A stretch of DNA of 64,000 bases from Tetrahymena thermophila SB210 (Eukaryota; Ciliophora; Oligohymenophorea; Hymenostomatida; Tetrahymenidae): NCBI RefSeq assembly GCF_000189635.1, contig NW_002476358.1:1-64000 (forward strand), read 5' to 3'. Under the pieces are notes generated by a model, which saw only the letters and a list, made by a program, of their open reading frames with translations, was not told where the DNA came from and searched no databases. Positions 27,032 to 38,881 of this stretch are shown here, one piece after another. The position numbers were made by a program, and so were the translations under genes. Position 1 is the stretch's first letter, and every line of letters starts with the position of its first letter.

Positions 27032-28771
27032 ATGAGTGAACAAACTAGTAATACTTAAACAAAGAAATCAGTTAAGATACTATTTATACTTATTGATGGT
27101 ATAGCAGATTTAGGGCTTAAGGAACGCTAAAACAAAACTCCTTTGTAAATTGCAAGTCTTCCCACATTTAATGCTCTCGCTAAGTCTGGTAAGAATATTT
27201 CGTATTCTTTCTTTTTATATATTTTACATCATTAAGATGCGTATAAATTTTCCACAAAAAAAATAAATTATTTTTTAATTTAAATAGGTGTTTGTGGATT
27301 AATGGATCCTGTTGAAACAGGTCTTGCTTGTGGGAGTGATACAGCCCATATGAATATTTTTGGTTATATTCCATTTACTCTATACAGAGGAAGAGGGGCC
27401 TTTGAGAGTATGGGAGCTGGCTTACATATGGATTGTTCAGATATAGCTTTCAAATGCAACTTTGCACATATGGAGGCAGAAACTAGAATAGTAAAAATGA
27501 GAAGAGTTGATAGAGATTTTGATAAATGGGGTTTACCTCTAATTGATTATGTAAATGGAATGAAGGTTCCTGAATACCCTGAGCATTATATTAAAGTATA
27601 GCATGCCACTGAACATAGATGTGGAGTTATACTTTCTGGCCCTAATTTGACAGATAGAATTACTGGAACTGATCCTCTTAAGGATAATTTGGCTTTAAGA
27701 AAAGTTCTTGCCAAAGATCCTTAAGATCCTCATTCAGTAGAAAGTGCAAATATTGTAAATTATTTAAATTTGTTTTTGGAAAAGATGAAAAATCTTTTTA
27801 AGATAAACTAAAATAAACATAAAATATAATCTATTTGATCAGAATATAAAGTAAATTGATACTATAATTATAAATTAACAAGGTCAATAAGCTTAGTGAT
27901 GCAATACATGAAAAACTAACTTAACATGAATTAAATGTCAAAAGAAAAGCTTAGAATCTTCCTACAGCAAATATAATACTACTGAGAGGTGCAGGGATGA
28001 GATTATGTATCTTAGTTATTTCAAATTAATTATTTATAAATATAAATTTTAATACAGAGGTAGATGAATTCGAGAAAAAGCATGGTTTAAAAGGATTTAT
28101 GATTGCTCCAACTGCCATTATTAATGGATTAGGCTAAACAATTGGAATGGATGTGATAAAAGCACCTGGTGCAACTGGAGATTATCATTCAAACTATTCT
28201 AGCAAAATTTAAACTGCTCATTAGACTTTTAGATAAAATCCATGTAATTTTAAATTAAATAAAATTTGCAAGCATTCTTTATGTTTACAAATTATAATTT
28301 AAGCTTAGACTTACTAAAAGTTATTAAAATTTATTTAAAATAAAATCAATTACAGAATATAATTTTGCTTTTGTGCACATTAAGGCAGTTGATGATGCTG
28401 GCCACGATAAAAGTGAAGCAAGGAAAATAGAGTATCTATAGAAAGTTGATGATATGCTTAAAGAATTTACAAATATTATCAAGGATGAAACTGATAGTGA
28501 ATATATTATTTGCTTAACTGGAGATCATACAACACCAGTAAGAAATGGAGACCACACTTTTGAACCTGTCCCTGTTGGTATAACATTATCAAGCAACCTG
28601 CTAAATGAACTTAATACAAAAAAATAAACCAATGATGAGCTAGCTCATTATAAAGATAACGTTGAGAAATTTGATGAACTAAGTGCTGCTGAAGGTGTGC
28701 TTGGTAGATTTGTTGGCAGCTAATTATTATCAATCTTAAAGAACTTTAAGAATCAAATAGAAAAAATTTGA
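27032..28771 (+). CDS. 2,3-bisphosphoglycerate-independent phosphoglycerate mutase, archaeal type
   Basis: It interconverts 3- and 2-phosphoglycerate in glycolysis and gluconeogenesis, in the cytosol, as a metal-dependent member of the alkaline phosphatase superfamily. The N-terminus reads KILFILIDGIADLG, carrying the first metal-ligand Asp. After intron 1 (27189-27287) come GLACGSDTAHMNIFGY, with the catalytic Ser region, and YRGRGAFESMGAG. Further on are NIILLRGAGMR, FVHIKAVDDAGHD and TGDHTTPV/GDHTFEPVPVG, the Asp/His metal ligands typical of the family. Introns 3 (28007-28057) and 4 (28244-28355) keep the frame. The second intron, within about 27755-27890, is ambiguous because the obvious donor lies after an in-frame TGA at 27836. 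Length is about 450 aa, slightly above the archaeal enzymes (about 400-430). Function is confident; exact splicing is not. Confidence 0.92.
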
Positions 28772-29076
28772 AATATTAAATTAATATTAATTATTTAAAA
28801 GTAGTTTTTTTGAAAATAATTTACTTATTATTTAGTCTTCTACTAATATTTTAATTTTGAAATTTTAGCATAAGTAAATTTAAAAGATAATTAATATATT
28901 TGAATTAATTATCTTTCTAATAATTTGAAAATTAATTTTATTTCACTGAAAAATACTCTAATAATTTGCTCTTTTTTTTTATTTTTATTTAATTTATTAA
29001 CACACTTTTTATTCTTTTAAATAAAAATAAAAATTTTTTATAAAAAATTTAAAAACTATTTTCAAAGAAAACAGTA
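28772..29076. other. short AT-rich spacer
   Basis: About 300 bp between the phosphoglycerate mutase stop and the condensin start, both on the plus strand. Nothing is recognised; it should contain the 3' UTR of one and the promoter of the other. Confidence 0.6.
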
Positions 29077-32000
29077 ATGAATTAATATCATAAGCAAGAA
29101 CAATCACTAAAGCTTGTTAAAATTAGGAAACCAATTACTAACTTTAATGAAAAAAATAATTAAAAGAATAACTCTTTTTAGAAGATAGATAGAGATACAT
29201 TCTACAATCCTAAAAATTGCTAAGATATAGATGAAATTGATCTTATTACAAGGGAAGAAGAAAACATAGATAAACTAACAAGATAGATGAAAAGTAAAAA
29301 ATTATTGAAGCTGAATATCAAGCAAAAAAATAGTTAGACAGATTTGATGGAAATAGAAGAACTTCCCTTAGATAAGTAAATGGATGAAATTGAAGAGGAA
29401 GATGAAGAAGAAGATTTTGAAGATGATGAAGACAACTAACAATCAAACAATAAAAAAAAATATGATGTCTAAGATCTTTAATAAGCAGATAAAGATTAAT
29501 ACTAAATATGCAAAATTATCAATCATTTACTTTTGAAAAATGTAATTTTACAATTATTTTAATTTAAATTAACATTTTTTTAAAAAAGAAAATATCTTAA
29601 AAAAACGCTTTTGATATCAAAATCCCTAATTTGTTAGAAATTCAAAAAGTTGATTACTCTCAACATTCTTCATGGAAATTTCTCTCTTCAGGTCTTGGTG
29701 CAGGAGCAAGGGTATATGGGTAATTATTTTAATTATTATCGTTAAAATGGAATTGTTTTTATTTTTTCAAATTATCTATTTTAAAATTAATTTTATTTGA
29801 GATAAAAATCGATATTAATAAAATATTTTTTAAATTGTTATTCAAAATTTTTTAATTTAGTTATAAAGTTGATAATACATATGGAGATACTATGAAAGTA
29901 ATAAGCAAGCTTGTAAGGATTGATGCTTTTGATGAAGAAGAAATTAATAACATTAATAACAAATAATAAATTCTCAATAAAAATAAAAAATTTACATTTG
30001 ATATGGACAGTGCCATTAAAAACTCTGAAAAAGCTGGACTAAAAACTTTAGAATTAAGTAAATTATTTTCTCAAAAATTTTGATTTTGATTTTTTTAAAA
30101 TTTTTATTTGTAGATTTAGACAGCCTTAATGCAGTTTTGTATGACTTAGAATTTGATAAAGACCCTACTTTCTGGAGAACAAGTCTTAGTTTTGATATTA
30201 AATCTGCTGAGACTATGCTTCTGAATAAATTACCTGTAAAGTTTTATATTTTAAATACAAATTAAGTGAATATTTTTAATAATAAAAAGATGGATGCTGA
30301 TTTTGGATATGTTGTGGATTGTGAAGATAAAATTATTTTGATTGTAGATAAGTAGTAAAAAGAAATAGAAAAAAGGTAAGAAAACACATAAAATAATGAG
30401 TATTAATAGCTTAGTAAAATTAAACCATGGGTTATTAGAAAATAAGGATAAAGTGTACCAGTTATTATTTCAATGTATGAAGTCTTAATGAGTTAAATTG
30501 ACGAATAAACTATATAAGAGAGGTAATAAGAAATTTGTGATTTAAATGTAAAGATAGATGAAGGTGAAATTGGAAGAATAACATTAAATCAAGAAGAAGA
30601 TAGAAAATTTATTTCAGAAAAACCAAATGTTGTTGTTGATTATAAAACTCTCTTGGAATAAGAAGGTGGTTTAGGGGATTAACTTTAAAGCTTTGAAGCA
30701 TACATCAGGTCGAAGAAAGAACCTATTTACTCCACAAATAAAAAAAGGTGGTAATGGGAAAATAAATTTTTCGATTTTGTTAAAGAATAAGAAGAAATTA
30801 ATCATTAGTTACTAATTAATCAAGAATAATAATAATAATAAGATAATTTAGAAAAAATTATGGAAGAATAAGAATAAAAAGAAGTTGATGAACAAAATAT
30901 ATAACAAAATTTAACTTTTGAGACAAAAGAAGAGCCTTTATTAGAGGAATGCTAAAATTATGTAAATCCAAATAATATTTTTAAAGATAAGTCTCAAGAA
31001 TCTGGTCCAAAAGATTAAAACCAAGAGCCTTTGATTTAATAATAAGAAAATAACTCATTTGAAATAAGGAATGCTAATTAGTCAGACGAAATATAAATTG
31101 AGTTAGATTCTATTCCTTAAATAGAATCAAGAAATAAATTAAGCTTAAGCAATAATAAAAGCTTATAATAATAGAATGTATAATCATAAGAAAATATATA
31201 ATAATCCAGCCAAAAGTACTCAAAATCATTGAGTAGATAAGGCAGTTAGGTTCAAGGAAGTTCAAGTTTTAATGGACCTACTTTATTTAATAAAGAAGAT
31301 TCTAATTAGGCTTTTATGTAGTTGTTAGCTTTTTAAAAGAATGAATCAAAAAAGGAACAACTTAAAAAATAAAATGAATTATAAAATGAGTTGAAAATAT
31401 AACTTTAAACAAATTAAATATAATCTCAATTAGAACAATAGCAGTTTTAGCTTGAAGAAGATATTTATATCTCTTTAGGAAATGAGGAATGGAACAGATA
31501 GGAATAGTATAAAGAGTAATTATAATAATCATCATAGCAATAAGAGGAATCTAAAGTTCTATCTTAGCAAGATATTTAACAAGGATAAAGCTAACAAAAT
31601 ATTCAATAAGTAACTCATTCAAAATAAACTTAAAAAGAAAGTAAAAGTAAAACAAAAAAAAATAAAGATTCATATGAATGTGTAATACCTCCACCAATAG
31701 TATTCAATAAAGAAAAAAATTCTAAATACAATTATCATTATGATTAACAGTACGATTAAAGGTAAGAAGATGTACAATAATAAAATTAGCAAAAATCTAC
31801 TGATTAAAAAAATAAATTAAAATAATAAATAGAAAACTAATAAAATTCTATTGATAAAAACGAAGAATATCATTATAGGAAACCTTTTTAAGAATTAAAT
31901 TAATAAAAAATTAGTTAAGAATTCCATGAAAAAGATTCAATCAATTTTAATATTTATGAAGATAAAATTAAAAATGACTCTGTAGATGACTAAGAAATTT

Positions 32001-35000
32001 ACAAAAAAAAGTAATTTAATGTGAAAAAAATTTAATTAGAAAATCTTCAAACTTTTTAAGAAAAAAATGATTATGATTAAACAAAACATGCTAAAAATTA
32101 CTAGAAATATATTTCAAATGATGAATTTTAATATCATTCACAAGTATTAGCTGAATTTTTTGGCAATGATTTAGAAGAAAATGACAAAAACTAAGAATAA
32201 ATTGAAATATACATGTCTGATGAAGAGGATGATAATGACTAAAGTAAATTTAAGCATCAATAGCAAAAATTTAAAAATTCTAAATCTTATAAAGAAGATG
32301 CAAACAATATGGAATGCAATTCAGATTAAGAAGTTTAAATTATTAAACATAAAAAAATAAGCTAAGGATTATAAAACATAAATACAATTTAATTAAATTA
32401 CCTAAACAATATTCTATAGACATAAAAATTAAGAATAATTGAAAATGATAATGATGACCTAGTAATAAAAATAGATGAAGATGAAGATAATTACTTAAAC
32501 TTGAATGATTTAGATTCAGCCAATCCGTTTAAAAAAGGCAGATTTGAATAAAATTTTAGCAGTGATTCTATCTCCTAATAAAGCTTTGCTAGCTACGATA
32601 ACATTTGTGAATAGTTTCTTGGTTAAGACTATAAGAACAAAAAGAAAATGTAATAGCAAGAAGAATATTTAAAAAATTATCAGAAAAAATTTGAATAAAG
32701 AATTGAAAAGCTATAAAATGAAAGAAAAATGAAAGAAGCATCTAAAAAGGATATCCAAAAAACTTTAAATCATGCTATTAATGCAGTAGAGTAAAATCTT
32801 TAGAATAAGAAAAATAATAATATTTAAAATTAAAATGAATAAGAAGATAAATCTTATGAATTGTAGATTTAGTAAAAATAAATTTTAGATTAAGAAAATT
32901 TAGAAAAGCAATAAAAGGAATATTAAATAACACCATAATACAATTAAAATTAGTCAATCAATGACCAACAAATAATTTAGAATAAATAGAATTAGTTAAA
33001 TTTATAGTAGATGGAGGTAGAAGAAGATGATAATTATGTTAATTATAATGATGATAATTCAGAAGTTGACATATTTGAGAATTACCTTTTATTTTTTGAA
33101 AAAAAGAAAAAAGGAATATTCAACTAAATTAAATAAAAAGAAGACTAAATTGAAGAAGAATTTAATAAATTACTTTATTCTGATCAAGAGAGTGAAGAAA
33201 ATAATAACGAATTTTTATTAAAATAAGTTGGTTATTAGAATAGTTAACATTAATAGAATAATGCTATCCCTGATTCTCATAAAGGAATCGACTTTAAAAT
33301 GGATCAAGTTTATCTTGTTGATCTTAACCTGAATGTTGAGCAAAATCACCCTCTGTATTCAGTAAAAAGATATTTAGGTGATCTATTTTATTAAAAAGAA
33401 GAAGATTTATTAACAGAGAGAGAACTGAAAGATAAAAAGTACACTTGGGGATATTATTCAATACCTAAGGCTGATGATACTTTAGATAACTTTATAGATT
33501 CAAAAAAGTTTGATATGAAGGTATTCAATATAGGAAAAGGAACTCACAAGATAGACATGAGTATTTATTTTTTCATTTTAACTTGTTATATATTCTAAGT
33601 TTTTATTAAAATTAGGAACATGCTAAAAAGGTTAATCAGAATACTTTAAAATTAAAATAAATGACGAAGAGTAAGAAGAACTTTAATTGATATAAACTTC
33701 TAAGCTTACAGCAGCTCCTAAAACAAAAGAAGATTGGGAGAAGAAAAAAGCTAGAGCTATTGGAAAGAGAAAAGACTTAAATGAGATAGACTTTAACATT
33801 GAGGAAGAGTTAGAGAATTATTATTAAGTTGTTTAACCAAGATATAGAAATTTATAAGAACTAATTCATGAGCAGAAAAGAAGGAGAAGGAATTCTAAAA
33901 AATATAATTTTGATAATTTAACTAATCACAAAAAGATTGAAATGAATCTTATCAAAAAAAGAGACATTCTTTATCTTTTATAGAACGATATCTCATATAA
34001 AAATTACTATGACCTACATGTTAGATGTTCTGATTACATTCATTATTTAGAATTACCTTCTCTAAAGCATTTCGTAGCATCTAAAAATTTGTATGAGTAT
34101 TTTAAAAGCTAAGACGAAGCTGTAATTGATATAAATATTGATGAAATTGAAATAGACTTAAACTCTGATTAAGATTAATAAGACTTTGATAAAGATGATT
34201 TTTTGAAAGCATAATTTTAAATGGATGGTAAAGAAATTGATTTTAATCTGTTTGAATGCGGTCTTTATGATGCATTAGAAATTGATAGGCCTTGCTTTTA
34301 AGATATTTTAGACAACACAAATATTCCTTAAATTAGCAGTTTGTAAATTTAATAGCTTAATGAATAGGAAAATAAAAAACAGAATGAAAATAATTACTCG
34401 GCTATCTAATAAAAAGAAATTTAGGCATCTTTAGAACAATAAATCCATTAAACATAAAGTGAAGCAATTGTTGAAGAAGAAAAAGATTAAGAAGATGAAC
34501 ATAAATAATTAACTCATGCAAATTAAAGAACTTAATAATTAGATAATTTATACTCAGAAACAGAATCAAACATTAATTTATCAATTATGAAGCATTCCAA
34601 AAAAATAAAAAAGTAAAATAAATAATTATTAAAAACACCAAATGATAAATTAAACAGAAGAAAATTTTCAATTGATTTAGAAGAATATTCTAATTAGATG
34701 TTTATAGATGATCTTTATGAATAAAGAAGTGATTCATTAGATATTGATAATTTTAACTAAAAAAGTGGTAAAAAAGATAAACTTTACAACAACAATTTAA
34801 ATGATTAATTTAATTAAGAAGAGATATCATCATTTCCTATCGATTTAGACGACTATTCTGTGATGGAATATAATTAAGAAAGCAACAATCATAACAGTTA
34901 ATAAGCTTCCATTAATGGAGAAAATTTAAATTTAAATATGGAGTCCGATTAGAGTCTTCAAAATTTAGAAAGCGATTCATCCTATACACAAAGAAATTTA

Positions 35001-35944
35001 CAAAAAATATGCAACCCAATTAGATCATTATGGCTATCTAAGAAACTAAAATCATATGAAAAGGAAGTCAAGCTAAGATTTAAAAAATCTGAAATAGAAT
35101 AAGAAGCAATAAAGAGCAATATTATTAATGAAAAAAGTATTAGTTAAAGTAAATTTGATATAATTTAAGAGAATGTTGTATAGGAAGAGGGAGAAATAGA
35201 TTCTTATAATAGCCTAGAAGAATAATACAATCATAAAGAATATAAACATTTACGTCCAATCAACTTAGATGAATATGAATTAAATAGAGTTTACAATCCG
35301 GAAGTAAAAATGGAATGGGAAGTCAAGCTAGAATAGACTTACTAAGAAATTAAACAAAAGAACCCCTATGAAGACTTTGTGTATCTCACTCCGAACGATA
35401 TTCTTTTAGATACTTTGAATGAAAATAATTAATACTTGAGAAGTATTCCATACCTTAATAACTTAAACAATTTATAAAGATTCAAATCTGACTAATTTTA
35501 ACTATAAAATCTTCTAATAAAACAATCTTAAATTTAAGATAAAAAGTAAAAGCAAAACAAATAAAAAAACAAATATTTTTAACCTTAAATTTGTTCTGAT
35601 TTCATGGGTATGAATAAAAAAACAACTATGAAAGAACTCATTATCAAAATATGGCTATTCATCAAGCAACACATCAAAGTAAATATTTTTTAATTATTTA
35701 TTCATTAATTTTAATAATTTATTTTTTAATAATAAAGTAACAAGATTAAATATAATTGAATGAAGTACCTTTTTCATTCTATGATATTTTATTGATGTTG
35801 CCTTAGATTATTGGGAGCTAAGAAGATGCAGAAAAAATATCAACTTAAAATATTTTTTCAATTTTACTTCATTTATCAAATCTTAAGAATTTCAGACTTG
35901 TTTCAAACAATGAAGGATAAAATTTTTATATCTTTAAAGATTGA
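29077..35944 (+). CDS. condensin complex kleisin subunit (CAP-H / Barren / Brn1 homologue), greatly enlarged
   Basis: It should bridge the SMC2 and SMC4 heads of condensin and recruit the HEAT subunits for chromosome condensation. Family features appear in the right order. An N-terminal kleisin helix region (ICKIINHLLLKN, then NAFDIKIP after an intron) is followed by the Barren signature GAGARVYGYKVDNTYGDTMK and LYDLEFDKDPTFWRTSLSFD. Much later comes EIDFNIEEELENYY. The C-terminal winged-helix-like end reads TMKELIIKIWLFIKQ ... NIFSILLHLSNLKNFRL, stopping at TGA 35942-35944. Between these lie very long Gln/Glu/Asn/Lys-rich insertions (about 30300-33250 and 34330-35250), so the product is roughly 2,000 residues against about 700-750 in animals and yeast. 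Introns are few and short, for example near 33561-33617 and 35680-35738. Tetrahymena has several CAP-H paralogues (CPH genes); which one this matches cannot be told here. Confidence 0.9.
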
Positions 35945-37016
35945 TTGACTAAAAAGTGTATCTGTATATATATGTATATAGTTTTTGTTTTTAAAAAAAT
36001 AAAAATAACTAACTATTTCTAAATAAATAAATATTTTTAAAAAATAATTTTTGTTTTAAATCCTTACTTTAAAAATGTACTTTTATTTTAAATATACTAA
36101 ACTCTTCACAGTTTATAAATATATTTTAAGGAAACATCTCATGTTTAAATAAATTAAAAAGTAGGATTGTTATAAATAAATAAATTATTAAATATATGAA
36201 ACATAAAATTAAAAATATTTTTCTTACTACATTACCAGAGATTATTATAAAATTATTAAAATTTACAACAAACTCAATTCAAAAGTGAAAAAATAATAAT
36301 AAAATTATTACGTCACCGAAGTATTATAATTTCAAAAAGTATTTAAAAAAATATCGTAAACGATATTTTAATGAGTATATCAAAAACCCTTAACATCACT
36401 CAATATTTATATTTTTTTTTAATAAAAATAATAAATATTTTATAATGCAAAAAGTTTTCATATATATGAAATTATATTTTATAATTTACTTCTTTTGATG
36501 TAATTTTTTTAAATAAACAAAAATTGAATTATATATTTGATTTGAAAATTTTTAAATTTTGCATTATGAAAAAAACTTTGTACAAAATTTAAAAAAATTG
36601 ACTAAATAAAAAATAATTTATTAATATATTTAATATAAATAAGTTATAATTATTTTTAGTTAAATTTAGTAAAAGATAAAGAATATCTAAAAGATTTAAA
36701 TCTTTAAAAGTAAATATTTGCCAATATGCTTCAATAATTTAAATTTATCTAATAGTTCTAAGAAAGGTAAATGGTTGAGATAAGTATGAATAAAATATCT
36801 TTTATTTAAATTAATTGAGATTGATTTGTCGTCATTTTTCAATTAAATTCAATTAATTTGATATTTCATAATTTACCACAAAATTAAATAGGTATCTAAA
36901 ATAAGAAAGAAAGAAAAATATTAGAAAAATTACACTTTATAAAAAGCGAATAAAACCAAATAGTGATAAAATTTTGGTAAAAAAAAGTAACCAATTGTGA
37001 TTATTTTAAAATAAAA
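35945..37016. other. AT-rich intergenic DNA with one small palindrome
   Basis: No gene is seen. A perfect 9-bp inverted repeat (AAAATATCG / CGATATTTT, 4-bp loop) lies at 36348-36369 beside a relatively GC-richer patch. The 3' end is the promoter region of the gene at 37017. Confidence 0.6.
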
Positions 37017-37961
37017 ATGAACTAAAAAAGACAAGCTCCATTTCAAGGAAGCTTAAAAGCATCACATTTACCTATAGCTGTGATGATTATTGCTACAATT
37101 GGTATTGCTTTTAGCTATATAGCTGCTTAAATTTAAGGCTCTGAGCCTCCTTTCCCTCATGCTTCTATAACCTCAAATTCTAATCACTATCCTCAGTATA
37201 TTGTTTTCCGTATTACAGAAGAAGGTTCTGCTTTATTCATCATCTTCATCTGGTTGATAGAATATGTATGGATAAGGTAAAAAGCTCAAGAAACTGGAGT
37301 TACCTTAATCTTCCCACAATTGCAAGCTATCCTAGGAGCCATTTCAGGAATTTTGTTTATTTTTAGCACTGCTACTATTGATACTGGCAAAATGAACTCG
37401 AGTTTACATGGCCATTGTGCAACTTGGTTCTTTATAACTTTGATGGTTAATTTCTTACTAAATTTCTTATCATTTGTCTAATTTAAATGTAAAAACGAGA
37501 TGATAATCAATGAAAATAGTTTCTACACTAAGCTATTAATCAACATGTGCGATGTCGTACTTCTTGTTCTGGAAAGTAAAGATATTCCTAATTATGATAA
37601 TATCTAGGAATATCTTGGTGTATTATTTATGTGTATTTACATGGGAACTTTTGCCTTAGATTGGAAAGGATACTATATTGAATTTAATATTTAAAATCCT
37701 AAATTAATTAGCCTTGTAAGAGAAGAACCTTAATTAAGATAGGAATATGCTTTTGTTCAACAACCATAGATTTATTATGTTCCCTAGGTCTAATAGTAAA
37801 TTCAATAATAAACCTAATTCTTATAAACTGTTCATGCCTAATCTCCTATGGGCTAAGCTTTGGCAGCTTCAATTCCTCAAGTACAAGCTCCTGTTTTGAA
37901 TATTTAACCTCTTTACAGCCATTAATAACCTTCATATACTCTTTTCACTTAGAAATATTGA
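37017..37961 (+). CDS. Frag1/DRAM/Sfk1-family multi-pass membrane protein
   Basis: The intronless frame of 315 codons starts at ATG 37017 and stops at TGA 37959-37961 (314 aa). About five to six hydrophobic segments are visible: AVMIIATIGIAFSYIAA (about 22-38), ALFIIFIWLIEYVW (about 73-86), AILGAISGILFIFSTATI (about 103-120), WFFITLMVNFLLNFLSFV (about 137-154), and weaker ones near 171-180 and 204-214. Features typical of the family are the early loop FPHASITSNSNHYPQY and the motif MNSSLHGHCATWF. The C-terminal 90 residues are a Gln/Pro-rich cytosolic tail. Members include PGAP2/Frag1 (GPI-anchor remodelling), DRAM (lysosomal autophagy regulator) and yeast Sfk1 (plasma membrane lipid asymmetry); which role applies cannot be told. 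Codons are noticeably richer in C and G than the neighbours, which suggests strong expression. Confidence 0.8.
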
Positions 37962-38881
37962 AATCCTTTAATTAATTAAAAAAGAAATATTAATTCTTTT
38001 ATAATTAATTGATTTAAATTGATGATCAGAAAGCAAAAATAAATAAAATAAAAGGACTTCTAAGTGTAAGCTGAATAGAAAATATTCATTTTTAAATAAA
38101 AATATATTTTTAAAAATTTCTATATATTAATTAAATACATCCTCTGTGTGAATCTTTTTTACTTGAATATTATTTCTGAAATAGATAATGCCTTTCTTTT
38201 TCTTTATTTTTTCTTAATTTAAATAAAATTTTATTTAAATATAATAAAACAAATTTAAATTTTAACTTTATTTTTTATTTGTAAATGTAATTTAAAATTT
38301 TGAGCAGTATTTTATAATTTTTGGTTTGAGTTTTAATAAATTCCAAATTTTTTATATTCATGTGATAAAAAGGCTTATTTGAGAAGTAATAAATAAATAA
38401 ATTATTTTTGCTTTGAGAGTTGATTTATATAATTTATGAAAGAAAGGAACTTAACAATTTTTATTTAAAGTTAAAAAACTGTATTTGATTTTGGATTTTT
38501 TACTATCATGGTACAAGCTAACTTATTTGATATATAAATTAATAATAATAAATTTTTATTATCTCAGAACCAATTTATTCTATTTATTGTTTTAGCAAAT
38601 TTGTTTTAAATAAGAATGAACTAACTTAATATATCCAAATTTAAATTGATGTTTTATTTAAGATTATTATACTTTAATTATTTAAAAATATCAATTGATT
38701 GATTTATTTATTTATAAAAGTGAATTTTTGGTTATTTATTTTTAACTATCATAACAAAATATAAACTTATTTTACGATTTTAAAATACAAAATAAATATA
38801 TTATATGAGTTATTTGACATTATTAATTAATTTATTTATTTATTAGTGAATTAATAAATTTTAAGTTTTTAGAATCTATCA
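37962..38881. other. AT-rich intergenic DNA between convergent genes
   Basis: Nothing is recognised; it contains the 3' ends of the plus-strand gene ending at 37961 and the minus-strand gene ending at 38882. Confidence 0.65.
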
